Assembly (NCBI GenBank): GCA_938048505.1
Contig: CALIUX010000066.1
Span: forward strand, 1 to 6,466
Direction of reading: 5' to 3'
Source of the DNA: an uncultured Pseudomonadales bacterium
Lineage (GTDB): Bacteria > Pseudomonadota > Gammaproteobacteria > Pseudomonadales > Cellvibrionaceae
Length of the DNA: 6,466 nucleotides
Of the stretch, positions 1 through 6,281 are shown in pieces. A model generated the notes under the pieces. It was not told where the DNA came from, searched no databases, and saw only the letters and a program-made list of their open reading frames with translations. Each line of letters starts with the position of its first letter. The stretch's first letter is position 1. A program made the position numbers and the translations under genes.

Positions 1-1254
1 ATCAATATTCGAAAACGGTGGATCATCGATCATGTTATGAGAAGCAAAGATCACCATTTGCCTGAGTTTTTGCGATACCCGATAATGATCATCTTTTTCA
101 ACAAAGTATTCTTGCAAGCGATCAGAAGAAATTTCTTGGCGTATATCAAGCGGGTAAATACCATTCCCTGCAACGGATATTGCATCTTCATCAACATCTG
201 TTGCAAAGATTTTTAACGTGCAATCTAATTTTTTAGCTTTGATTTCTTCATCAAACAACATTGCCAGTGAATACGCTTCTTCGCCGGTAGAACAACCGGC
301 AACCCATAGCCGAATGACATTTCCTGTTGAATGTGCTTTGCTAACGATCTTGGGTGTCACATCATTAATGAGTTTTGAAAAAGATTCATCATCTCGGAAA
401 AAGCGCGTGACGCCAATGAGTAATTCTTTACTCAAAATTTGCACTTCGCGTGGCGATTCGATCAATAATCGCAAATAGGACTCAAGCGTCGTGAGCTGAT
501 TAATGCCCATTCGCCGCTCAATGCGCCGCGCAACGGTTGACGCTTTATACTGCGAAAAATTAATGGAAGACTGGCGCTTAAGGAGCTGAAAAACCTCTAT
601 CAACGTATCATCGTTTTCACCAATAGAGTATTTCAGAGGTGAATCACCGGCAGAAATTGATGAATGCTCAATAAACTTTGATAAGCTCGCCCCCATATCC
701 TTGGGTGAAAGCAGCATGTCCGCCAAGCCCGTGTTATACGCGCTCATGGGCATGCCATCAAATTTAGCAGAACTCGGCTCTTGCACAATCACTAAGCCGC
801 CAGCCTCTTTCATCGATTTGATGCCGCGAGTCCCGTCACTGCCTGTACCAGAGAGTACAATACCAATTGCTTTATGTTGCTGATCTTCAGCGAGCGAACG
901 TAAAAAAATATCGATAGGTGCGCGCATTTGGGCATGTGGCATTTCATCAGAGAGCAACAGCTTGCCTTCACCGATCAGCATATTCTTGCGAGCCGGCATG
1001 AGGTAAATGCTATTCCTCTCTAGGCTCATCCCATCTGACACCTGATAAATTGGCATTTTGGTATGTTTGCTCAAAAGCTCTGGCATCATACTTTTGAAGT
1101 CAGGCGAAAGGTGCTGCACAATAATAAAGGCAGCGCCTGTTTCACAAGAAAGATACGCAAAGAACTCCTGTAGTGCCTCTAGGCCACCAGCAGAAGCACC
1201 AATACCAATATAGTGGGATGGTAGATTAGGCGATTCAGGAAAATCAGAAGACAA
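1..1254 (-). CDS. CheB-CheR hybrid (methylesterase + methyltransferase), C-terminus cut by window edge
   Basis: This is the N-terminal 418 residues of a fusion of the two chemoreceptor-modifying enzymes. Residues about 14-195 form a CheB methylesterase domain with its catalytic triad: Ser21 in GIGASAGG, His48 in IVQHLSP and Asp140 in GTGSDGTRG. Residues about 216-418 are CheR. The N-terminal helical part contains QYKASTVARRIERRM and GVTRFFRD, and the SAM-binding motif is WVAGCSTGEEAYSL at about 317-330. FATDVDEDA follows, and the coding sequence leaves the window at DPPFSNID. In this family PAS, kinase or GGDEF domains usually follow, but none is visible here. No receiver domain precedes CheB, unlike the classical chemotaxis enzyme, so control by CheA phosphorylation is unlikely (inference). 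The start is TTG at 1254-1252: a stop lies five codons upstream, a GAGAGG ribosome site sits 6 bases before it, and the first in-frame ATG is well inside the CheB fold. Both active sites look intact. Domain identity is secure; the signal and target are unknown. Confidence 0.93.
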   Translation of the reverse strand, partial: MSSDFPESPNLPSHYIGIGASAGGLEALQEFFAYLSCETGAAFIIVQHLSPDFKSMMPELLSKHTKMPIYQVSDGMSLERNSIYLMPARKNMLIGEGKLLLSDEMPHAQMRAPIDIFLRSLAEDQQHKAIGIVLSGTGSDGTRGIKSMKEAGGLVIVQEPSSAKFDGMPMSAYNTGLADMLLSPKDMGASLSKFIEHSSISAGDSPLKYSIGENDDTLIEVFQLLKRQSSINFSQYKASTVARRIERRMGINQLTTLESYLRLLIESPREVQILSKELLIGVTRFFRDDESFSKLINDVTPKIVSKAHSTGNVIRLWVAGCSTGEEAYSLAMLFDEEIKAKKLDCTLKIFATDVDEDAISVAGNGIYPLDIRQEISSDRLQEYFVEKDDHYRVSQKLRQMVIFASHNMIDDPPFSNID

Positions 1255-1502
1255 TGTAAACCTCTCAAGTCATATTTTAAACCGTCTTTTAGACTACACG
1301 TTAAATATAACTTTCGTAATAAGGGCAGTAATCGACCCAAATGCAGTAACAACATACATCAAGGCGTATCTACACGACGCCAAGACCAGCAATGTATCAC
1401 TAAAATGCAATGCCCTGCAGTATACAAATAATACTAAAGACGGAACAATGAATAACCTATGATATAGGCTTATTACTTATATCGAAACACACTACTACAT
1501 AA
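1255..1502. other. Spacer between the two signalling genes
   Basis: This 248-base non-coding spacer lies downstream of the c-di-GMP gene and upstream of the CheB-CheR hybrid, both on the minus strand. I see no convincing intrinsic terminator: the inverted repeat GATATA (1461-1466) / TATATC (1478-1483) has an 11-base loop and no T tract. A short palindrome, GTCT-TTT-AGAC, lies at 1284-1294, about 30 bases upstream of the TTG start, where an operator or promoter would be expected. No clear sigma70, sigma54 or sigma28 promoter is recognisable, although the distance suggests the hybrid gene has its own. Confidence 0.5.
1261..1266 (-). promoter_or_regulatory. Ribosome binding site supporting a TTG start
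   Basis: On the minus strand GAGAGG lies 6 bases before the TTG at 1254-1252. It fixes the start of the CheB-CheR hybrid at this rare initiation codon, which an ATG-only gene search would miss. Confidence 0.7.
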
Positions 1503-4166
1503 TTAATTGATATTGATTGTGATCGGCACAATATTATTAGGCTTATTATTCGGTTTAGCCTCTAGCTTCAGCAGTTTCTCTACCGCCTCTTTCTCTAATG
1601 GTTTATGAAAATAAAAGCCCTGCTGGATAGGACAGCCATGCTGAAGCAGCCATTCTTTCGTTTCGTTATTATCAACACCCTCGGCAATAACATCCAACTC
1701 TAACGTGGAAGCTAATACTAATATAGCCGAGACGATTCTCGCATCGCCTTCACTCTGGGTAATATCCTTGATAAAAGACCTGTCAATTTTAATGCTCTGC
1801 AAAGGCATCTTTCTTAAATACACTAAAGAAGAATACCCTGTCCCAAAGTCATCTAAGGAGACACCAAATCCCATATCTCTTAGCTTTTGAAGCGTACCCG
1901 ATGCTATTTTGGGATCATCAATCAGGGCGGTTTCCGTGATTTCAAATACGATACGGCGAGGGTTGATTCGGTAAAGCTGGCATTTCTTAAAAATATGGAG
2001 TGCTAAATCTTTATTGCGAAATTGCTTGGCAGATAAATTGATCGATATGGTTAAATCCCCTAGCGACCCAGGCATCGCCTCCCAACAGCATATGGTTGAA
2101 AAAACTTCTTCTAGTAACCATTCCGAGAATTCATTAATCAAGCCAGACTCTTCTATCATTTTGATAAAAACATCAGGGCCAGTAGACTCAGCATCGGAAT
2201 GCTGCCATCGTGTTAAAAGCTCAAGTCCTTTGATAACACCAGAGCGTGCATCGACCTGAGGCTGGTACACAATTCGAAAATCACTTCTCCCAGGCTCCTT
2301 TAAGCTCTGGCGCAGATGAATATGTAAGTTAGCATCTTTATCCAGTGCATCTGTATAGAATTTATATTGGTTTCGCCCAGCCGTTTTAGCCTTATAAAGC
2401 GCCGCATCAGCTTGCTTAAACAGCTTTTTTGCATCGCCATCACTGGTATTCGCCACAGCAATCCCAATACTCAATGATATATAGATGGGTCGAGTATTCA
2501 GTAAAAAAGGGTCTGCTAAGGCAGCCAGTAATTTATCGGCGATGACTGTAATAGCGCGAGTATTGACAACATTTGTGAGCAGCACCGTGAATTCATCACC
2601 CCCTATCCGCGCAATCGTATCCGCTTGGCGTAACGTCTCCTTCATTCTGATTGCCACTTCACACAGTAGCTGGTCACCCACTTGGTGACCAAAAGTATCA
2701 TTGATTGGCTTAAACTCATCCAAATCAATGAACATAAGCGCTACTGAACCAAAACGATCAATACCCTGCAAAGCAGTTTCGACTCGGTCATTAAAAAAAG
2801 CTCGGTTGACCAAACCCGTTAACTGATCTTTTTCAGCAATGTCTTGTAAGCGCCGCTCATTACTCAAGCGCTCAGTAATATCATTGAAGATAATAATTAA
2901 CCCTGTTGTTTCGCCACTTTCGGCATACAAACTACAGGCATTTGCCTTAACCCAAGTAATTCGTCCCAAAGGAGATTGTAAACGTAGCTCCCCTTCAAAA
3001 CGGCCAGTCAAGCCGGTATCGTGGCGCAACTTGCTTAATGTTGATTCAGCATCCAAAGAATGCAGGCCCTTGAGCCAGCCAGTGCCCATCGCCTCGTCTG
3101 GGGTGACTTGACAGTATTCACACCATGTATCATTAGTGTAAGTACAACACCAATTGCGATCTAACTGCAAAATACCCACTGGCGCAAGATTTGTCAGCAC
3201 CTCAAAGCGCTGCAAAGTCTCATGGTAATCGGAGGATGAACGTATACGCTCCGAAATATCATCCATCACCAAGCCACGTAATACTTGATCACCCTGCTGA
3301 ATTTCAAATGCGCGGAGGTCCACAAGCATTTTTTTACCGTTACCTTTCACAGCGCGAACGCCACGCGATACAGCATCATCACCATCTGCCGACTGTGCAG
3401 AAAAAAAGCTATTCTCTTTACGAAAGCTCAATTGCACGCTACCGCCAGGCAAAAAACGCGTCAGTGGTGAACCAATGATCTCTTTAGGGGGCAAGCAAAA
3501 CATAGACGATGCAACACGATTACACATAACGATATCATCGTTAGCATTAACCATTACAACGCCATTAAACATGCCATTGATAACGCCCAGCAACAGCTCA
3601 GGGTGCTCTGCTATATGATCCGAATCTTGCCGTGTTTGTTGAAAATCTCTTACCTTATTGGCTGTACGCAATAAGCAGCTCGACGCTGCAATAAATGGCC
3701 TCAGTCTATTCTCTGTATTTTGATCAAAGCCATCCTCAGCGTTGCAGAGATACACGACAGCATAGATTCGATGTGCATCAACTAAAGGGACACAATAATA
3801 ATTGATGATTTCAGGGTGCGCATGGGGCAAGGATGATAACGATGTGGGGTTAGGCTCCCCCCCAAAACACCTGCCCGCACTGAGTTTAGGTTGTAACTCA
3901 ACGGTTATATATCTGCTAGTAGAGGTATTGGCCAGCTGCACTAGCTGCCCAGCCTTAGCTTCACAAGTACCGATTAAATCCCAAGGGATATGACCATCCT
4001 CATCGAGATCGCCACATTCATAAACATAGCCATAACTTGCCTTGAGCAAATTTATCAGCTGCTGCAGACATCTCATCGTCACCATTTCAGCTGACGGCTC
4101 GGTTAGCAGCATGCGTTCAATCACAGATATAGATTGACGAAGGTCGTTATCGGTACGGCGGTTCAT
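1503..4166 (-). CDS. GAF-PAS-PAS-GGDEF-EAL cyclic-di-GMP cyclase/phosphodiesterase
   Basis: This 887-residue protein is expected to be cytoplasmic: no signal peptide or membrane segment is seen. Residues about 20-168 are GAF-like, about 190-305 a first PAS and about 318-435 a second PAS ending in the usual DITER linker. GGDEF covers about 440-605, with the intact signature RIGGDEF at 520-526 and a product-inhibition RxxD site at 513-516. EAL covers about 620-860. Its signature reads ELL (649-651), but the metal and catalytic positions expected for an active phosphodiesterase are present: Glu649, Asn710, Glu742, Asp772, Asp773, Lys793, Glu829 and Gln849, with the DDFGTGYSSL loop at 772-781. 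Both activities therefore look possible, and the sensory half probably sets the balance (inference). The C-terminus ends in an Asn/Pro/Lys-rich tail. The ATG at 4166 is the first possible start because an in-frame TAA lies two codons upstream. It has no obvious ribosome site; GTG15 and Met19 are alternatives, also without one. Confidence 0.95.
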   Translation of the reverse strand: MNRRTDNDLRQSISVIERMLLTEPSAEMVTMRCLQQLINLLKASYGYVYECGDLDEDGHIPWDLIGTCEAKAGQLVQLANTSTSRYITVELQPKLSAGRCFGGEPNPTSLSSLPHAHPEIINYYCVPLVDAHRIYAVVYLCNAEDGFDQNTENRLRPFIAASSCLLRTANKVRDFQQTRQDSDHIAEHPELLLGVINGMFNGVVMVNANDDIVMCNRVASSMFCLPPKEIIGSPLTRFLPGGSVQLSFRKENSFFSAQSADGDDAVSRGVRAVKGNGKKMLVDLRAFEIQQGDQVLRGLVMDDISERIRSSSDYHETLQRFEVLTNLAPVGILQLDRNWCCTYTNDTWCEYCQVTPDEAMGTGWLKGLHSLDAESTLSKLRHDTGLTGRFEGELRLQSPLGRITWVKANACSLYAESGETTGLIIIFNDITERLSNERRLQDIAEKDQLTGLVNRAFFNDRVETALQGIDRFGSVALMFIDLDEFKPINDTFGHQVGDQLLCEVAIRMKETLRQADTIARIGGDEFTVLLTNVVNTRAITVIADKLLAALADPFLLNTRPIYISLSIGIAVANTSDGDAKKLFKQADAALYKAKTAGRNQYKFYTDALDKDANLHIHLRQSLKEPGRSDFRIVYQPQVDARSGVIKGLELLTRWQHSDAESTGPDVFIKMIEESGLINEFSEWLLEEVFSTICCWEAMPGSLGDLTISINLSAKQFRNKDLALHIFKKCQLYRINPRRIVFEITETALIDDPKIASGTLQKLRDMGFGVSLDDFGTGYSSLVYLRKMPLQSIKIDRSFIKDITQSEGDARIVSAILVLASTLELDVIAEGVDNNETKEWLLQHGCPIQQGFYFHKPLEKEAVEKLLKLEAKPNNKPNNIVPITININ

Positions 4167-4238
4167 ATATTAAACTGGCTATTTTCTATATTAATTTTTT
4201 ATTTTTTTATCCTATCTCTAATATAAAATCCCAACTTC

Positions 4239-4251
4239 ATCTAAATTAGAT
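4239..4251. repeat. 13-base palindrome in the c-di-GMP gene leader
   Basis: ATCTAA-A-TTAGAT is a perfect 6+1+6 inverted repeat between the predicted promoter (4284-4312) and the start codon at 4166. It could be an operator or a small leader hairpin. In such AT-rich sequence a chance occurrence is also plausible. Confidence 0.4.
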
Positions 4252-4283
4252 ATTGAAAAACAGGCTCATTTAACAAGAACATA

Positions 4284-4312
4284 TATATAGATCAAAAAAA
4301 ATACTGCGTCAA
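4284..4312 (-). promoter_or_regulatory. Predicted sigma70-like promoter of the c-di-GMP gene
   Basis: On the minus strand TTGACG (4312-4307) is followed after exactly 17 bases by TATATA (4289-4284). The -35 element matches consensus at five of six positions and the -10 at four, with optimal spacing. Transcription would begin near 4277 and give a leader of about 110 bases before the ATG at 4166, AT-rich and without an evident ribosome site next to the start. Confidence 0.5.
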
Positions 4313-4325
4313 TAATTTGAACCGA

Positions 4326-4357
4326 CACACATTTACCAAAAGCTATTCACACATTTA
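4326..4357. repeat. Two 10-base direct repeats, 22 bases apart
   Basis: CACACATTTA occurs at 4326-4335 and again at 4348-4357, on the same DNA face two helical turns apart. They lie just upstream of the predicted minus-strand -35 element, where an activator would bind. Related words ATGACACA occur at about 4419-4426 and 4464-4471. No known regulator is recognised. Confidence 0.4.
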
Positions 4358-4499
4358 GTCAAAAATTCATCTACCGCCAAACTAAATTGCTGCTCGACTT
4401 AACACGCAAATAGTCAACATGACACAGCAATCATTATCTCACCACCTTAAAAATCTTAAAAAAATGACACACAAACTATTTTATGGATAGATTGTGTTA

Positions 4500-4644
4500 C
4501 AGGTATGCAAGCACTAAGTGTTTCCATCATGAGACATTCAGTAACTTTAAGAAACACATTTCATAGAAGTCAGGCATAGCCACTCTTACAATATCGTCTA
4601 AAAACACCTCTGATAGAAAAGTTCTCTATATCAGCATTTTTTTT
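4500..4644 (+). ncRNA. Candidate small RNA or attenuated leader (speculative)
   Basis: A possible promoter, ATGACA (4464-4469), 18 bases, TAGATT (4488-4493), would start a transcript near 4500. The transcript would contain an inverted repeat GTGTTTC (4518-4524) / GAAACAC (4551-4557) and end at a hairpin followed by eight T (4610-4644), giving about 145 nucleotides. The -10 element is weak and the stems are AT-rich. It could instead be the long leader of the downstream gene at 4769. A 24-codon reading frame (4505-4579) lies inside but has no proper ribosome site. Confidence 0.22.
4610..4644 (+). terminator. Possible intrinsic terminator, hairpin plus T8
   Basis: CTG+ATAGA (4610-4617) pairs with TCTAT (4625-4629) and CAG (4632-4634), with a two-base bulge and a seven-base loop. 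CA and eight consecutive T (4637-4644) follow. The stem is low in G+C, so termination may be partial. No gene reads into it on this strand, so it would end a small RNA or attenuate the transcript of the downstream gene. Confidence 0.35.
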
Positions 4645-4672
4645 GTGATCTTTCAGGTAGATTAGCTATCAT
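4643..4672 (+). promoter_or_regulatory. Possible promoter of the basic HTH-like gene
   Basis: TTGTGA (4643-4648) and TATCAT (4667-4672) are separated by 18 bases. Transcription would begin about 90 bases before the ATG at 4769. The match is moderate and the region is AT-rich, so other start sites between 4670 and 4750 are possible. Confidence 0.3.
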
Positions 4673-4768
4673 TTTAGATAACGCGCTAGATATTCTTATT
4701 GCTCTGATAGAGATATTTTTATAGATTCATGCCGAATACCGCGCAAAGTCAATTCATGTGAGGACAAT

Positions 4769-5299
4769 ATGACATTAACTGAAGAAAAAGCGATTATTAG
4801 GCGCGTCAAAGCAAAGCTCAAAAAAGGTAACTACCTATATGAGGCGTTAGCTGATGAGGGAATAAGCTCTAACCGATGGTATCGCCTGTGCGATAAACTG
4901 GGTGTCAGTGTGCCAGGCCCAAGAGGAAAAATCGCAAAAACTTATACACCCGAACGTGTTAAAGTGGTAAAAAAACGCGTAAACAGTGGTGAAATGCTTA
5001 AGGATGTTGCGGTAGATATGGGCATGGACCCTCGCAACTTAGCACGCTATTGCCGTAATAATGGTATAAAGCTTTTTACCAAAAAAGCTTTAGCTAATAA
5101 TTACAAAATGCGTGGTGAGGCAATGAAAGGACAAAAACGTAAGCCTTACAGTTCACGTAATGGCCAGCCACTTAAACGAACTCAAGTCATGAAACTACTT
5201 GAAAAAGGAAAAAGTATTGATTATATCGAAAACCATAGTGAAGCTAGCCGACATTATATTTATTCGTTAAGAAAAGAGTTTATGGAAAGTCACCCATAG
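4769..5299 (+). CDS. Small basic protein with three helix-turn-helix-like units, function unknown
   Basis: I do not recognise this 176-residue protein as a named family. It is strongly basic: I count about 40 Lys/Arg against 18 Asp/Glu. It appears to contain three diverged copies of a helical unit at about 6-46, 60-100 and 134-172. In each, a Lys/Arg-rich helix ends in a glycine (KKG20, NSG74, EKG147). Eleven residues later come GISS, GMDP and EASR, then a second helix with aligned Trp37, Leu91 and Ile164. This resembles the helix-turn-helix units of resolvase or transposase DNA-binding ends, but no catalytic domain is attached, so sequence-specific DNA binding is an inference. Basic linkers join the units (about 101-133 is very Lys/Arg-rich). 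A GAGGA ribosome site (4760-4764) sits four bases before the ATG. The gene stands alone, with its own upstream spacer and a strong terminator behind it, which suggests a single-gene transcript. Regulator, nucleoid protein or domesticated mobile-element fragment are all possible. Confidence 0.8.
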   Translation: MTLTEEKAIIRRVKAKLKKGNYLYEALADEGISSNRWYRLCDKLGVSVPGPRGKIAKTYTPERVKVVKKRVNSGEMLKDVAVDMGMDPRNLARYCRNNGIKLFTKKALANNYKMRGEAMKGQKRKPYSSRNGQPLKRTQVMKLLEKGKSIDYIENHSEASRHYIYSLRKEFMESHP

Positions 5300-5525
5300 A
5301 ATTCACTTTACCTATCACAACTTATTACTCAAAAGATCTATCAAACATAAATGCTTATCTCAGCAATGTATTCCAAGATCAAGCTAATGAATGGCTTTTA
5401 CTGAATTTATTATAAAATAATAATCATAAAAGCCATTTTTCCACTCAGCAAAAATATTACAAAGGCATGCTAAAAAGACACCTTAAAAGAAAACATGGAA
5501 AAATAAAGAAGGATAAAGAAAAACA
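5300..5525. other. Spacer between convergent genes
   Basis: These 226 bases separate the stop codons of the plus-strand basic protein gene and the minus-strand transporter gene. The main content is the nested hairpin terminator at 5390-5440. The stretch 5441-5525 is A-rich on the plus strand and so T-rich on the transporter's strand, but has no clear hairpin of its own. No gene is visible. Confidence 0.6.
5390..5440 (+). terminator. Strong intrinsic terminator with nested hairpin
   Basis: AATGGCTTTTA (5390-5400) pairs perfectly over 11 bases with TAAAAGCCATT (5427-5437), and the T run reaches 5440. The enclosed 26 bases fold again: TTATTAT (5407-5413) and ATAATAA (5417-5423) form a 7-bp stem around AAA, with three further pairs possible at its base. 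It lies about 90 bases after the stop of the basic protein gene. In the opposite direction the stem is not followed by a T run, so termination is expected mainly on the plus strand, although it may also block read-through from the convergent gene. Confidence 0.8.
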
Positions 5526-6281
5526 CTATAAAACACGAAGTAACAGCGAGATACCCACAGCAATGGTGACACTTTCAAATATACGCTTGATAAAGCGATT
5601 GCCTTTTTGAATAGAGAGATGTGCACCAAAATACCCGCCCAAGAGAGATCCCATTAGCAAAGCAGGCAGCCAAACCCAATGCGGTGCCTGAAGCGTGGTT
5701 AGAGTCACAGCGCCAACACCATTCCAAAAAAAACCAACCAATATTAAGGTGTACGCCAACGCTTCTTTATAGGACAAACCGAACCATCGAATAAGCCATA
5801 GCGTTACAAACAACCCTGAGCCTGAAGTCAGCGAACCATTAACAGCTCCGATAACGAATAAAACAGTACCTCCAATGCTATACCCAGCAAGAGTACGATT
5901 GAGTGGTACAGATTGCTGCCCCAAAGAGGGCTTAAACATCGAATACAAGCCAAGACCAATAGTCAAAATACCAAGGAGGATATTTGCCAGCCGCTCAGGG
6001 AATGCCAAAATCCACCATGCACCCAAAATCACACCCGGTAAGCCTGTTGCCAAAATAAAAAGGGCCAATAAAGCATCCATATTCCCTGAACGAAGGTGCC
6101 TGATGCTGGCTCCAACACCTAAAGCCACTGACGCAATTTTATGCGTTACCAATGCCACACTAAAAGGCAATCCTAAAAATAACAACGCAGGCAATTGCAA
6201 TAAACCTGCCCCTCCCCCTGCTAGAGATGACAATAAATTAGCAAGAAATGAAATGATAAAAAGAGCAAATTGTTCGAGCAT
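5526..6281 (-). CDS. TSUP (TauE/SafE) family integral membrane protein, probable anion/sulfur-compound permease
   Basis: This 251-residue, very hydrophobic inner-membrane protein has the TSUP layout of two homologous halves. The first half has the glycine-rich motif SSLAGGGAGLLQLPALLFLGLP at about 18-39, followed by an amphipathic AxVTHKIAS stretch. The second half repeats it as NGSLTSGSGLF at about 148-158, followed by GLSYKEALAYT at 168-178. Hydrophobic segments lie at roughly 4-38, 41-60, 69-92, 97-116, 131-164, 172-195, 202-222 and 234-250, consistent with about eight membrane passes, and the length is typical for the family. Members move sulfite, sulfoacetate, sulfonates or other small organic acids. 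The substrate cannot be told from sequence, and no sulfur-metabolism gene is next to it. The ATG at 6281 opens directly into the first membrane segment and is the only plausible start. The 20 bases upstream lack an evident ribosome site. Direct repeats at 6345-6377 may control it. Confidence 0.92.
   Translation of the reverse strand: MLEQFALFIISFLANLLSSLAGGGAGLLQLPALLFLGLPFSVALVTHKIASVALGVGASIRHLRSGNMDALLALFILATGLPGVILGAWWILAFPERLANILLGILTIGLGLYSMFKPSLGQQSVPLNRTLAGYSIGGTVLFVIGAVNGSLTSGSGLFVTLWLIRWFGLSYKEALAYTLILVGFFWNGVGAVTLTTLQAPHWVWLPALLMGSLLGGYFGAHLSIQKGNRFIKRIFESVTIAVGISLLLRVL

Larger units (their letters stand above)
4167..4768. other. 602-base AT-rich divergent spacer, non-coding
   Basis: No convincing protein gene is visible here on either strand. 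The spacer separates the divergently transcribed c-di-GMP gene (minus) and basic HTH-like gene (plus). It holds a sigma70-like minus-strand promoter, a 13-base palindrome inside the resulting leader, a pair of 10-base direct repeats, a plus-strand hairpin with a T8 tract and weaker plus-strand promoter candidates. Short GATAGA/TAGAT words recur at 4610-4730; CTCTGATAGA occurs exactly twice, at 4608-4617 and 4702-4711. The length and density of signals suggest regulation or a small RNA rather than empty sequence. Confidence 0.6.

Noticed and set aside
1461..1483. Inverted repeat GATATA/TATATC after the c-di-GMP gene as a terminator
   Set aside because: It has a six-base AT-rich stem, an 11-base loop and no following T run on the minus strand.
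1705..3993. Several plus-strand reading frames of 60-95 codons opposite the GGDEF-EAL gene
   Set aside because: They are antisense to a gene with clear domains throughout, show no protein family features and lack consistent ribosome sites.
4167..4277. A c-di-GMP (GEMM-type) riboswitch in the leader of the GGDEF-EAL gene
   Set aside because: The leader is almost purely AT-rich and lacks the conserved GC-rich core motifs of these riboswitches.
4505..4579. 24-codon ATG reading frame in the spacer (possible leader peptide)
   Set aside because: AGG lies only one base before the ATG, which is too close for a ribosome site, and the composition is not distinctive. A frame of this length is expected by chance.
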